Of a stretch of DNA of 55,463 nucleotides, positions 1-8,259 are shown piece by piece. Position 1 is the stretch's first letter; each line of letters starts with the position of its first letter. The notes below the pieces were generated by a model. That model was not told where the DNA came from, did not search any database, and saw only the letters and a list, made by a program, of their open reading frames with translations. The position numbers were made by a program, and so were the translations under genes. Origin of the DNA: Alloclostridium intestinigallinarum (lineage in GTDB: Bacteria > Bacillota > Clostridia > Christensenellales > UBA3700); assembly GCA_904393845.1 (NCBI GenBank), contig CAJFNB010000010.1, forward strand, positions 1 to 55,463, given 5' to 3'.

Positions 1-60
1 GACAATACACTGTATTGTCAAGTGACGGCTGTGCAAAAGCGCCGAAAAGATATGTTCTGA
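1..60. repeat. Partial copy of foldback repeat family B at window edge
   Basis: The stretch begins with a hairpin of arms GACAATAC and GTATTGTC around ACT. After it comes a block that matches the right side of the repeat at 26889-27051: both read TC(A/G)AGTGA then a GC-rich run and GCGCCGAAAAGAT. The left half lies outside the window. The apical stem differs in sequence from the other copies (CGTAGC/GCTACG there) but still pairs. Homology is read by eye over about 35 bases. Confidence 0.5.
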
Positions 61-104
61 GGCGCGTTCGTATTGTTCCTGTTCGGCATCTGCTCCCCTT
101 GAAA

Positions 105-260
105 AAATGCGCCTTTCCTAGCATTAGGGCACTTCTTCGCGGTGCGTTTCAGCGTGACTTTTAACAAGGAAAAATTAAAAGTATTGCGGAGAAAATACTA
201 TCAAACTATGCCTTGTTACTTCAAGGCGGTTAGGGGATGCAACGTCCCACGTTGCCGGCT
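105..260. repeat. Deleted copy of repeat family A
   Basis: Two blocks match the 630-bp element at 52197-52826 in the same orientation. Bases about 109-157 match 52285-52337 (TTTCCTAGCATTAGGGCACT and onward), and about 217-252 match 52640-52673 (CAAGGCGGTTA, then GTCCCACG). Roughly 250-300 bp of the full element is missing between them. The copy ends close to the stop codon of the minus-strand gene that follows. No coding potential was seen in 1-276. Confidence 0.6.
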
Positions 261-276
261 CGCCGCGGGCTATGGT

Positions 277-1053
277 CTATCTTCTTATTATCCGGGCGAT
301 GAAGGATAAAAGCATGGCTATAACGGATATTGCCAGCGCCATCAGCATTATACAGAGCAATCCGCTGCCGACAAACACTATCGCGCTCGTCATAGCGTTC
401 AGCGCCTCCATGGATACGACTCCCACTATTACGTCCACGATAGCCAGGATAACGAGTATAAACAAAAGTCCGCCCAGCGCATTGCGTATATCCGCGCCGC
501 TCAAAGTCATATGCAGCGCCAGAAACAGCCCGACCAGCACGAATACCCACCACTGCCAGGTGACGGCGGCGGAGAAGAACGACACTATCACTTTCCCTAT
601 CTGCGCAAAGAATTCGCGCGCGTCACTCGTATTCGAGCGGGAAAATGCGCCTATATCGCTTATAAATTCGGGCAGAAGTCCCCAGGCAAGCAGGAAGAGC
701 AGTCCCGACATGACTAAAATAGGGGCTACGCCTATAAAGAAATTGCCTATGCGCTGGTACATATTGCGCCTGTTGTAAGAGTGGATGACGTAACCCATTG
801 TGCCGTCGTCGGAAATCTGAAACAGCTTTATCTCCCTTATCCTGTGAAAGAAAATAAGACAGAAGAGGGCGTGCGAAAGCTCGTGTATGGGCGCGCCTAC
901 AAAGCCGGTTATGTAGCATACTATATTGCCGAACCTACCGAAGTTGGAATAAAAGACCTTGTTACAAAGCGCAATCAGCCACCCGAGCAGAAAAATCACC
1001 CCTATAGTGAAGGCTATTTGCAGTAAAAAGGCGATAAATATGTCAAGCGCCAT
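277..1053 (-). CDS. M50-like membrane metalloprotease family protein
   Basis: A predicted integral membrane protein of 258 residues. HELSH at residues 57-61 is an HExxH zinc motif placed at the edge of a hydrophobic segment, as in site-2-protease-like M50 peptidases. Five or more further hydrophobic stretches follow. I do not see a convincing second metal-ligand motif (NPDG type), so proteolysis is inference and the substrate is unknown. The start is set by GGAGAGGAG just upstream, and its own extended -10 promoter lies at 1077-1104. It sits downstream of glnA on the same strand, separated by the glnA terminator, so it is probably a separate unit. Confidence 0.75.
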   Translation of the reverse strand: MALDIFIAFLLQIAFTIGVIFLLGWLIALCNKVFYSNFGRFGNIVCYITGFVGAPIHELSHALFCLIFFHRIREIKLFQISDDGTMGYVIHSYNRRNMYQRIGNFFIGVAPILVMSGLLFLLAWGLLPEFISDIGAFSRSNTSDAREFFAQIGKVIVSFFSAAVTWQWWVFVLVGLFLALHMTLSGADIRNALGGLLFILVILAIVDVIVGVVSMEALNAMTSAIVFVGSGLLCIMLMALAISVIAMLLSFIARIIRR

Positions 1054-1076
1054 TTTCTCCTCTCCTCAACTATTTT

Positions 1077-1104
1077 ATTATACCATAAAATAAACAAAAA
1101 GCAA
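1077..1104 (-). promoter_or_regulatory. Promoter of the M50-like gene
   Basis: On the minus strand TTGCTT and TATAAT are separated by 16 bases, with TG one base before the -10 (extended -10). It lies about 25 bases before the start codon. Confidence 0.6.
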
Positions 1105-1133
1105 CAAAAAACTTTGAAAAGTAATCCGCGCAT

Positions 1134-1163
1134 AAAAAAGCCCGAAGGGAAAACCCTCCGGGC
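1134..1163 (-). terminator. Intrinsic terminator of glnA
   Basis: A hairpin at 1140-1163 (GCCCGGAGGG / CCCTTCGGGC on the minus strand, one mismatch) is followed by six U residues. It begins about 20 bases after the glnA stop. Confidence 0.85.
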
Positions 1164-1182
1164 TGTGGCTGAGCGGCTTTTC

Positions 1183-3267
1183 TTAAACGTTGAAGAGCAA
1201 ATCGCTGTATGTGGGGAAGGGCCAATACTTGGCGCCCACGTTCTGTTCCAGCATATCCGCCGTAATGCGCAGTTTGTTCATGGCGGGAATCACGCTGTCG
1301 CGGCAGTATTTGGACATTACCGTCACGTCCGAGCAATTCTTTATGCCGGTAATGGCGGAATCCAGCGCGTCCGCGTCCGCATAAGCCCTGTCGAGCAGAC
1401 CGGAAAGTTTTACAATGGCGTCGGAAATGCGCGCGGCGGGCGCTCCGGGGCACATACAAGCCGCCTTATACGTCTTACCGAGCGAAGCGAGATATTCGCC
1501 TGCGGCGGGTATTATCTGGCTGCGCGCCATATCGGTCATGGTGAGCGCTTCTATATTTATCGTCTTGCAGTAGCCTTCCGAAAGTATTTCGTAGCGGCTT
1601 TCCATTTCCTCTTTGGTGAAAATTTTGTGTTTGGTGAACAAATCCACATTCTTTCTGTCAAGGAAGTGAGGCAGGGCGTCGGGGGTGGAGGTGAGGTTGA
1701 GCAGTCCGCGCCGTTTGGCTTCCGCCACCCATTCGTCGGAGTAGTTGTTGCCGTTGAAGATTATGCGCTTGTGCGCGGTGATTGCGTTTTTGATAAGCGT
1801 CGCCATGGTGGCGGGAACGTCGTCGGAACATTCCATGACGTCGGCAAAGCGGCACAGTTCTTCGGCGACTATCGTGTTGAGTACGACGTTGGGTCCGGAG
1901 ATGGACATGGACGAACCGGGCATACGGAATTCGAACTTGTTGCCGGTAAAGGCGAAGGGCGAAGTGCGGTTGCGGTCGGTAGAGTCCTTTGCAAATGAAG
2001 GAAGATAGTGCACGCCCACTTCAAACAGCGATTTTTTTCTGTCGGTGTAGGAGTTTTCGTGTTCGATACTTTCAAGAATTTCCGTAAGTTCGTCGCCCAG
2101 GAACATGGAGATAATAGCGGGCGGAGCTTCGTTCGCGCCCAGACGGTGGTCGTTGCCCGCGCTTGCCACGGATATGCGCAGAAGATCCTGGTAATCGTCC
2201 ACCGCGCTTATCACGGCGCACAGGAAGAGCAGGAACTGCGCGTTCTGCGCGGGGGTCTTGCCCGGTTCCAGCAGGTTGACGCCCGTGTCCGTGCTTATCG
2301 ACCAGTTGTTGTGCTTGCCCGAGCCGTTTATTCCTGCAAAGGGCTTTTCGTGCAACAGGCACACGAGTCCGTGCTTGCGCGCCAGACGGCGCATCATCTC
2401 CATCGTAAGCTGGTTGTGGTCGGTGGCTACGTTCGCTCCGCCGAATATGGGCGCAAGTTCGTGCTGCGCGGGGGCAACTTCGTTGTGCTCCGTTTTGGCG
2501 TGTATGCCCAGCTTCCACAGCTCGAAGTCAAGGTCGCGCATATATTCGTGGACGCGCGTTTTGATTGCGCCGAAGTAGTGGTCTTCAAGTTCCTGACCCT
2601 TGGGCGGCTTTGCGCCGAAAAGCGTTTTGCCCGTGATTACAAGGTCGCGGCGTTTCAAGTAAAGTTCGCGGTCTATAAGGAAGTATTCCTGTTCGGGACC
2701 CACCGTAGTATTGATAGATTTAGCGTCGCTACCCAAAAGGCGCAGTATGCGCATAGCCTGTCTGTCCAGCGCCTGGATGGAGCGCAGAAGGGGAGTTTTC
2801 TTATCCAGCGCCTCTCCGCCGTACGAACAGAAGGCGGTGGGGATATACAAAGTGTCGTCCTTTACGAACGCGTAGGAAGAAGGGTCCCACGCCGTGTAGC
2901 CGCGCGCTTCGAAGGTGGCGCGCAGACCGCCGGAGGGGAAGGAAGAAGCGTCCGGCTCGCCCTTTATCAGCTCTTTGCCGCGGAATTCCGTTATCACGGT
3001 GCCGTCGCCGGCGGGGGTGATGAACGAGTCGTGCTTTTCGGCGGTGACGCCCGTCATGGGCTGGAACCAGTGTGTGAAGTGGGTCGCGCCGCGTTCGATA
3101 GCCCAATCCTTCATGGCGTTGGCAATCACGTTCGCGGTGGCAAGGTCCAGAGGGGTGTCCGTTTCAAGGCAGCTTTTAAGTGCCTTGTAGGTGCTGCGCG
3201 GAAGGCGCTCCTGCATGACCGCGTCGTTGAAAACCATGCTGCCGAAAATTTCTTTGATGTTTTCCAT
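1183..3267 (-). CDS. glnA: Glutamine synthetase type III
   Basis: ATP-dependent condensation of ammonia and glutamate to glutamine in the cytoplasm. The 694 residues match the long type III (GlnN-like) family, which normally has about 700, not the 440-residue type I. Family landmarks seen are EVAPAQHE, the NGSGKHNNWS segment and EFRMPGSS in the C-terminal half. The frame stays open 100 codons further upstream, but MENIKEIFG at 3267 is the start because AAGGAG lies seven bases before it and the upstream part overlaps the promoter and attenuator. It is monocistronic, between its own promoter and terminator. A second synthetase of type I is encoded at 7024-8253, so the cell has two unrelated-length enzymes for the same reaction. 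Confidence 0.95.
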   Translation of the reverse strand: MENIKEIFGSMVFNDAVMQERLPRSTYKALKSCLETDTPLDLATANVIANAMKDWAIERGATHFTHWFQPMTGVTAEKHDSFITPAGDGTVITEFRGKELIKGEPDASSFPSGGLRATFEARGYTAWDPSSYAFVKDDTLYIPTAFCSYGGEALDKKTPLLRSIQALDRQAMRILRLLGSDAKSINTTVGPEQEYFLIDRELYLKRRDLVITGKTLFGAKPPKGQELEDHYFGAIKTRVHEYMRDLDFELWKLGIHAKTEHNEVAPAQHELAPIFGGANVATDHNQLTMEMMRRLARKHGLVCLLHEKPFAGINGSGKHNNWSISTDTGVNLLEPGKTPAQNAQFLLFLCAVISAVDDYQDLLRISVASAGNDHRLGANEAPPAIISMFLGDELTEILESIEHENSYTDRKKSLFEVGVHYLPSFAKDSTDRNRTSPFAFTGNKFEFRMPGSSMSISGPNVVLNTIVAEELCRFADVMECSDDVPATMATLIKNAITAHKRIIFNGNNYSDEWVAEAKRRGLLNLTSTPDALPHFLDRKNVDLFTKHKIFTKEEMESRYEILSEGYCKTINIEALTMTDMARSQIIPAAGEYLASLGKTYKAACMCPGAPAARISDAIVKLSGLLDRAYADADALDSAITGIKNCSDVTVMSKYCRDSVIPAMNKLRITADMLEQNVGAKYWPFPTYSDLLFNV

Positions 3268-3310
3268 AATATCTCCTTCTTTGCGGAATTGCTTCCGGAA
3301 ATTTATTTTC

Positions 3311-3345
3311 AAAACAAAAAGGCGCCGCGAATTTCTCGCAGCGCC
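3311..3345 (-). terminator. Attenuator hairpin in the glnA leader
   Basis: Inside the 5' leader, 44 bases before the glnA start codon, the minus strand carries GGCGCUGCGA / UCGCGGCGCC (10 pairs, one G-U, loop GAAAU) followed by UUUUUGUUUU. This is a complete intrinsic terminator placed between promoter and ribosome binding site, so glnA is likely controlled by transcription attenuation. No obvious competing antiterminator stem is present in the 15 bases before it. Confidence 0.75.
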
Positions 3346-3364
3346 ATTGCCGTTTACACCAGCT

Positions 3365-3393
3365 ATTTTATGCCCAAAATTTGCGTATGTCAA
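3365..3393 (-). promoter_or_regulatory. Promoter of glnA
   Basis: TTGACA, 17 bases, TAAAAT on the minus strand. The predicted start is near 3358, giving a leader of about 90 bases that contains the attenuator. Confidence 0.8.
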
Positions 3394-3448
3394 TTGATTT
3401 AGGGGAGTTTTCGCTAAAAATTTCGCGGAAATTTCCGCCGTTATTTTG

Positions 3449-3477
3449 TTTACTTTTACAAGGATATGTGCTAGAAT
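3449..3477 (+). promoter_or_regulatory. Promoter of the glutamate synthase operon
   Basis: TTTACT, 17 bases, TAGAAT, with TGTG before the -10 (extended type). The predicted first base is the G at 3484, which places GAACAAAGGCG at the 5' end of the RNA. Confidence 0.65.
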
Positions 3478-3483
3478 ACCGTA

Positions 3484-3556
3484 GAACAAAGGCGTTCGCA
3501 TAAGGGTAAATTCCCCTGTGCGGGCGCCTTTTTCCGTTTTACGGAAAAGGAGTACT
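3484..3556 (+). promoter_or_regulatory. Structured leader RNA of the GOGAT operon
   Basis: The leader starts GAACAAAGGCGUUC, identical to the pyrG leader at 8883. AAAGGCG (3488-3494) pairs with CGCCUUU (3525-3531). CGCA (3497-3500) pairs with UGCG (3519-3522), and GGG (3504-3506) with CCC (3513-3515), around the loop UAAAUU. U residues follow, so the hairpin looks like a terminator. A second hairpin, UUUUCCGU / ACGGAAAA, uses the U tract and ends beside the ribosome binding site. The class of RNA is not known to me. Confidence 0.65.
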
Positions 3557-4648
3557 ATGGAAAGCAAGTTTTACGAAGGAGCAGTACGCATTCCCTCAGG
3601 CTGTGCGATAAGCGGCTTTATCAACCGCGACGGCAGACTTTCGGACGGCGGCGCAATCATCAGATCCATCGCAACCATGCACGACCGCTCCAACGGTCTG
3701 GGCGGCGGTTTTGCGGGCTACGGAATTTACCCCGAATATAAGGACTATTACGCCGTCCATATGTTTTACGAGGATACTTTTGTCAAAAAGCAGACGGAAG
3801 AGTTTCTGGACGAGCATTTCGACATAATCAATCTTTCCAAGATTCCCGTGAGGAAAACGCCCAAAATAGTGGACGAACCTCTTATATGGCGATACTTCGT
3901 CAAGCCTCTGCCCACCAAACTTGCCGAAAGCCAGCTGGACGAGGACGAGTTCGTGTCGCGCTGCGCCTTCCGCATAAATACCTTTATGAAAGGCGCCTAT
4001 GTGTTCTCGTGCGGCAAGAATATGGGCGCGTTCAAGGCGGTGGGCTATCCCGAGGACGTGGGCGAATTTTACCGCCTGGACGAGTATGCGGCTTACAGCT
4101 GGATAGCGCACGGCAGATACCCCACCAACACTCCCGGCTGGTGGGGCGGAGCGCACCCGTTCTGCCTGCTCGATTTTGCGGTGGTGCACAACGGCGAAAT
4201 CTCTTCTTACGACGCGAACAGGCGCAACATAGAGATGTACGGATACAAGTGCAACCTGCAGACGGATACGGAAGTAATCACATATATTTTCGACTATCTC
4301 GTAAGAAAGCGCGGACTTACCCTGCGCGAGGCGTGCAAAGTCATCGCCGCTCCATTCTGGGAGCAGATAGACCGTATGCCGGAAAAAGAGCGCAGGGAGG
4401 CGGAGTATCTGCGCAGAGTGTATTCCGGGCTTTTGGTTACGGGACCTTTCTCCGTCATATTGGGCTATACGGGCGGACTGCTTGCGATAAACGACAGGCT
4501 GAAACTGCGCGGCATGGTGGTGGCGGAAAAGGGTAACACCACTTATATAGCCAGCGAGGAGTGCGCAATCCGCGCCATTGCGCCTACGGTGGACAGGATA
4601 TGCGCGCCGAAGGGCGGAGAAGTCGTGATTGCGGAGGTGAACAGATGA
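3557..4648 (+). CDS. Glutamate synthase, glutamine amidotransferase subunit (archaeal type)
   Basis: Class II glutamine amidotransferase of 363 residues that would release ammonia from glutamine for the synthase encoded next. The nucleophile is expected to be Cys16 in GCAISGF, exposed by removing a short propeptide. WIAHGRYPTN and VVHNGEI match the glutamine-binding loops of the family. In most bacteria this domain is the N terminus of a single 1500-residue GltB; here it is a free protein, as in archaea and some clostridia. The start ATG is chosen for the AAAGGAG just upstream. Its stop overlaps the next start (ATGA), so the three subunits are probably translationally coupled. Confidence 0.85.
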   Translation: MESKFYEGAVRIPSGCAISGFINRDGRLSDGGAIIRSIATMHDRSNGLGGGFAGYGIYPEYKDYYAVHMFYEDTFVKKQTEEFLDEHFDIINLSKIPVRKTPKIVDEPLIWRYFVKPLPTKLAESQLDEDEFVSRCAFRINTFMKGAYVFSCGKNMGAFKAVGYPEDVGEFYRLDEYAAYSWIAHGRYPTNTPGWWGGAHPFCLLDFAVVHNGEISSYDANRRNIEMYGYKCNLQTDTEVITYIFDYLVRKRGLTLREACKVIAAPFWEQIDRMPEKERREAEYLRRVYSGLLVTGPFSVILGYTGGLLAINDRLKLRGMVVAEKGNTTYIASEECAIRAIAPTVDRICAPKGGEVVIAEVNR

Positions 4649-6144
4649 ACAACGCAAGGGCAAGGGCTGAATTCGAGATATTAAAGGATAAAGACAGGTG
4701 CATAGAGTGCGGACTGTGCGAAAGGCAGTGCGCGAACGGCGTTTACAAAAAGACGGAAGAGGGCAGGTGGCTGATTGCGGACGAAAAGTGCGTGAACTGC
4801 CAAAGGTGCGTGGAGATGTGTCCCACGGGCGCGCTGAAAGTCATCAGAAACCGCAACACCCCCAGAAGCGACGGCAACTGGTCGGCGCGGGCGGTCAGGG
4901 AGATATACAAGCAGGCGGAAACGGGCGGCGTGCTGCTCTCGTCCATGGGCAACCCTTCGGATACGCCCACGTACTTTGACAGGATACTTATAAACGCGTC
5001 GCAGGTGACCAACCCTTCCATTGACCCGTTGCGCGAGCCTATGGAAACGCGCGTATATCTGGGCGGCAAAAAGGGGGAGACGAAAAGGGATAAGGACGGC
5101 GCGCTTGTCACGGAAGAGGACGGACTGAGGCTCGAAGTGCCGGTGCTCTTCTCCGCCATGTCGTACGGCTCGATAAGCTACAACGCCCACGCCGTTCTGG
5201 CGCGCGCGGCGCAGGAGCTGGGGACTTATTACAACACGGGCGAGGGCGGACTCCACCGCGACTTTTACAAGTACGGCGCGAGCACGATAGTGCAGGTGGC
5301 TTCGGGCAGATTCGGCGTGCACAAGGACTATCTGGAAGCGGGTGCGGCGATAGAGATAAAAATGGGTCAGGGCGCAAAGCCGGGCATAGGCGGACACCTG
5401 CCCGGGGAAAAGATAGTGGGCGACATTGCCGCCACGCGTATGATTCCGCAGGGCAGCGACGCCATCTCCCCCGCGCCACACCACGACATATATTCGATAG
5501 AGGATTTGCGCCAGCTCGTGGATTCGCTCAAAGAAGCCACGGAGTATAAAAAGCCCGTATTCGTCAAGGTGGCGGCGGTACACAATATCGCGGCGATAGC
5601 CAGCGGCATAGCCAGAAGCGGCGCCGACGTCATAGTGCTCGACGGCTGGAGGGGCGGCACGGGCGCCGCGCCCACACGCATACGCGACAACGTGGGTATT
5701 CCCATAGAACTCGCGCTTGCGGGCGTGGACTCGCGCCTGCGGGCGGAAGGCATACGCGACAGGGTATCGCTCATCGCGGGCGGAAGCATACGCAACTCCG
5801 CCGACGTTGTAAAGGCGATAGCTCTGGGCGCGGACGCGGTGTATATAGGCACGGCGGCGCTTATCGCCATGGGCTGCCATATGTGCCGCAACTGCCACAG
5901 CGGCAAATGCAATTGGGGCATAGCCACGCAAAATCCCGAACTCGTGTCGCGCCTGGATATAAACGAGGGCGTAAGGCGGCTTGTGGGACTTGTCACGGCA
6001 TGGAAACACGAGATAGAAGAGATAATGGGCGGCATGGGCATAAACGCGATAGAGGCGCTCAGGGGCAACAGGCTGATGCTCCGCGGTCTGGGACTCAATT
6101 CGCGCGAACTGGATATACTCGGAATAATGCACGCAGGAGAGTAA
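4645..6144 (+). CDS. gltB: Glutamate synthase, FMN/iron-sulfur synthase subunit (archaeal type)
   Basis: The central catalytic subunit (499 residues) converts 2-oxoglutarate plus ammonia to glutamate. Two ferredoxin-type motifs lie near residues 15-60 (CIECGLCERQC and CVNCQRCVEMC). They are followed by the FMN-binding TIM-barrel synthase domain, with GQGAKPGIGG and LDGWRGGTGAAP, and near residue 412 by a cysteine cluster (CHMCRNCHSGKC) that fits the 3Fe-4S site. The N-terminal ferredoxin unit replaces a separate small subunit as electron entry, so the donor may be ferredoxin instead of NADPH (inference). It starts inside the stop of the amidotransferase gene and is followed two bases later by the GXGXG subunit. 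Confidence 0.9.
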   Translation: MNNARARAEFEILKDKDRCIECGLCERQCANGVYKKTEEGRWLIADEKCVNCQRCVEMCPTGALKVIRNRNTPRSDGNWSARAVREIYKQAETGGVLLSSMGNPSDTPTYFDRILINASQVTNPSIDPLREPMETRVYLGGKKGETKRDKDGALVTEEDGLRLEVPVLFSAMSYGSISYNAHAVLARAAQELGTYYNTGEGGLHRDFYKYGASTIVQVASGRFGVHKDYLEAGAAIEIKMGQGAKPGIGGHLPGEKIVGDIAATRMIPQGSDAISPAPHHDIYSIEDLRQLVDSLKEATEYKKPVFVKVAAVHNIAAIASGIARSGADVIVLDGWRGGTGAAPTRIRDNVGIPIELALAGVDSRLRAEGIRDRVSLIAGGSIRNSADVVKAIALGADAVYIGTAALIAMGCHMCRNCHSGKCNWGIATQNPELVSRLDINEGVRRLVGLVTAWKHEIEEIMGGMGINAIEALRGNRLMLRGLGLNSRELDILGIMHAGE

Positions 6145-6145
6145 T

Positions 6146-6862
6146 ATGGAAATATACGCTAAGGGAATAGAGAGCAGACAGCTAAACGAAATAATCAGGA
6201 GTTGCAAAGACGATAAAATAGTGATCCGCGGCGTGAACGGCCAGCGTTTTATCGCCTGCGGTCTGGACAAAAAGGACGTCACCGCCGTGGGAACGATAGG
6301 CAACGGCGCGGGTGCGTACATGCAGGGCGGAGTGCTCAGGGTGGAAGGCAGCGCGCAGGACGCTACGGGCGACACCATGAACGGCGGCGAAATATACGTC
6401 GGCGGCAGGTGCGGCGACGCCGCCGGTTACGCCATGCGCGGCGGCGGAATTTTCATAAAGGGCGACGTGGGCTACCGCGCGGGAGTGCATATGAAGCAGT
6501 ACGGAGAGCACAAGCCCGTAATAGTCGTGGGCGGCACGGCGGGCTGTTTTCTGGGCGAATATCTCGCAGGCGGCGTTATCGTGGTGCTCAACACGGAAAA
6601 CAAGGAAAATCCCGTGGGCGAGGATATGGCGCGCGGTATGCACGGAGGCAGGATATATGTAAGGGGAAAGGTTACCGTGCCGCTGCCCGTATCCGTCACG
6701 GCAAGAAAGGCGGGCAGTGAAGATATGCTGTTTATAAAACCCTATCTGGAAAGTTTCTGCGTTGCGTTCGGCGGCAGTATAAAGGAACTTACAAGCGACG
6801 AATTCACGCTCATTCTTCCCGCCGCGGGCAATCCGTACAAGCGGCTTTACGTGCACAATTAA
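6146..6862 (+). CDS. Glutamate synthase, GXGXG-repeat subunit
   Basis: 238 residues of glycine-rich beta-helix repeats (GGEIYVGG, GRCGDAAGYAMRGGGIFIKG) typical of the C-terminal GXGXG domain of glutamate synthase. In the large enzymes this domain is structural and spaces the amidotransferase from the synthase domain. Here it is a separate polypeptide, the third gene of the split GOGAT operon. The ribosome binding site AGGAG lies at the end of the preceding gene. A terminator follows. Confidence 0.88.
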   Translation: MEIYAKGIESRQLNEIIRSCKDDKIVIRGVNGQRFIACGLDKKDVTAVGTIGNGAGAYMQGGVLRVEGSAQDATGDTMNGGEIYVGGRCGDAAGYAMRGGGIFIKGDVGYRAGVHMKQYGEHKPVIVVGGTAGCFLGEYLAGGVIVVLNTENKENPVGEDMARGMHGGRIYVRGKVTVPLPVSVTARKAGSEDMLFIKPYLESFCVAFGGSIKELTSDEFTLILPAAGNPYKRLYVHN

Positions 6863-6876
6863 GAATATAAATAAAT

Positions 6877-6906
6877 TTACGGCGGAGAAGACTTTTCCGC
6901 CGTATT
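6877..6906 (+). terminator. Terminator of the GOGAT operon
   Basis: ACGGCGGA / TTCCGCCGT around a short loop, followed by a T-rich run, directly after the GXGXG gene. Confidence 0.7.
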
Positions 6907-6962
6907 GATTTTGCCGGGCGGCCGTGTTAAAATATAGGTATGGCGGAATCGGATAATTTACT

Positions 6963-6991
6963 TTAATATGCGGCGCAATTTGCGCTATAAT
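6963..6991 (+). promoter_or_regulatory. Promoter and palindrome upstream of the type I glutamine synthetase
   Basis: TTAATA, 17 bases, TATAAT. A perfect palindrome GCGCAA-T-TTGCGC (6973-6985) fills the spacer and abuts the -10, a good position for a repressor operator. The predicted RNA starts with GAAC near 6997, like the GOGAT and pyrG transcripts, but the following leader is only about 25 bases and lacks the long hairpin. Confidence 0.55.
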
Positions 6992-7023
6992 AAATAGAAC
7001 GAAAGTTTTCGGCGGAGGTAATT

Positions 7024-8253
7024 ATGCAATATACCAGATACGATGTTGAGGAATTCGTGCGCGAACACGACGTAAAGTTCGTGCGTTTGGCGTTTTGCGA
7101 CATATTCGGAAACCAGAAGAACATATCCGTTGTGCCCCAGCAGCTGTCCAAGGCGTTCGAATACGGAATTTCTTTCGACGCTTCGGCGGTGAAGGGCTTT
7201 ATGAACGTGGAAAATTCCGACCTTTTGTTAAAGCCCGATCCCGCCACCATGTGCGTACTGCCCTGGCGTTCGCACGACGGCACGGTCATACGCATGTTCT
7301 GCGACATATACAAGCCCGACGGCACGCCTTTTACCGCCTCGGGCAGATATATTCTGAAAAACGCCTGCGGACACGCGCGCGAAATGGGCTACACCTGCCG
7401 CGTGGGCACGGAGTGCGAATTCTATCTGTTTCTTGCGGACAAGGACGGCGCGCCCACTTTAACTCCGCTGGACAGGGGCGGTTACTTCGACATTTATCCG
7501 CTGGACAGGGGCGAAAACGTGCGCAGGGAGATATGCAACACGCTTACGGAAATGGGGCTAAACCCCGAGCGCAGCCACCACGAGCAGGGACCGGGACAGA
7601 ACGAGATAGACTTCCGCCATTCCGAGCCGGTTTCCGCGGCGGATAATCTGGTGACTTTCCGATGGATAGTTTCCAACGTGGCGCAGGCGAACGGACTTGC
7701 GGCTTCCTTCGACCCCAAACCGCTGGAAGGTGAGAGCGGCAACGGACTGCACGTGAACATATCCCTGCAAAAGGACGGAGAGAACATATTCTCCGAATCA
7801 GGCGGCATGAGACGGGACGCGAAGAGTTTTATTGCGGGAGTTATGCGCAGGGCGGCGGAGATAGCCGCGTTTACCAATCCCCTGCCGCAGTCCTACGACA
7901 GGCTGGGCAGTTGCGAAGCGCCCAAATATATCACATGGTCGCGCGGCAACCGCTCGCAGCTCATTCGTCTGCCGTATGCGGACGAGGCGGGCAGAAGGAT
8001 AGAGTTGCGCTCGCCCGACCCTTCGTGCAACCCCTATCTCGTATTCGCGCTGATAATCGAGGCGGGGCTTGAGGGCATAAGGGAAAATCTTCAGCTGGAA
8101 GAGGCGTGCGACATGAATATGTTCAGGGTGGAGGACGGCAAATATCCTTCTCTGCCGGGCGACATAACCGCGGCGGCAAATCTTGCGAAAAAAAGCGCGT
8201 TTGTGGAAAGGGTACTTTCGCGCGAGGTGACGGAGAAATTTTTGGAAAGGTAA
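7024..8253 (+). CDS. glnA: Glutamine synthetase type I family
   Basis: A second glutamine synthetase, 409 residues, a little shorter than the usual 440-470 of type I. Catalytic landmarks are GTECEFYLF (metal ligands), HHEQGPGQNEIDFRH, NGLHVNISL and KYITWSRGNRSQ with RIELRSPDPSCNPYL. There is no obvious adenylylation-loop tyrosine segment, so control by GlnE is unlikely. It lies between the split GOGAT and an ANTAR regulator and has its own promoter. Homologues in clostridia are often paired with ANTAR proteins in this order (established pattern as I recall it). The start has GGCGGAGG seven bases upstream. Confidence 0.9.
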   Translation: MQYTRYDVEEFVREHDVKFVRLAFCDIFGNQKNISVVPQQLSKAFEYGISFDASAVKGFMNVENSDLLLKPDPATMCVLPWRSHDGTVIRMFCDIYKPDGTPFTASGRYILKNACGHAREMGYTCRVGTECEFYLFLADKDGAPTLTPLDRGGYFDIYPLDRGENVRREICNTLTEMGLNPERSHHEQGPGQNEIDFRHSEPVSAADNLVTFRWIVSNVAQANGLAASFDPKPLEGESGNGLHVNISLQKDGENIFSESGGMRRDAKSFIAGVMRRAAEIAAFTNPLPQSYDRLGSCEAPKYITWSRGNRSQLIRLPYADEAGRRIELRSPDPSCNPYLVFALIIEAGLEGIRENLQLEEACDMNMFRVEDGKYPSLPGDITAAANLAKKSAFVERVLSREVTEKFLER

Positions 8254-8259
8254 GGCTTG

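Noticed and set aside
2008..3402. Long open frame opposite glnA (464 codons)
   Set aside because: It lies fully antisense to a certain gene, lacks a ribosome site, and its composition (Val, Arg, Gly rich, no motif) is that of a mirror frame in GC-rich coding DNA.
4681..6378. 565-codon frame antisense to the glutamate synthase genes
   Set aside because: Covers two well-supported genes on the other strand and shows no domain; a shadow of codon bias.
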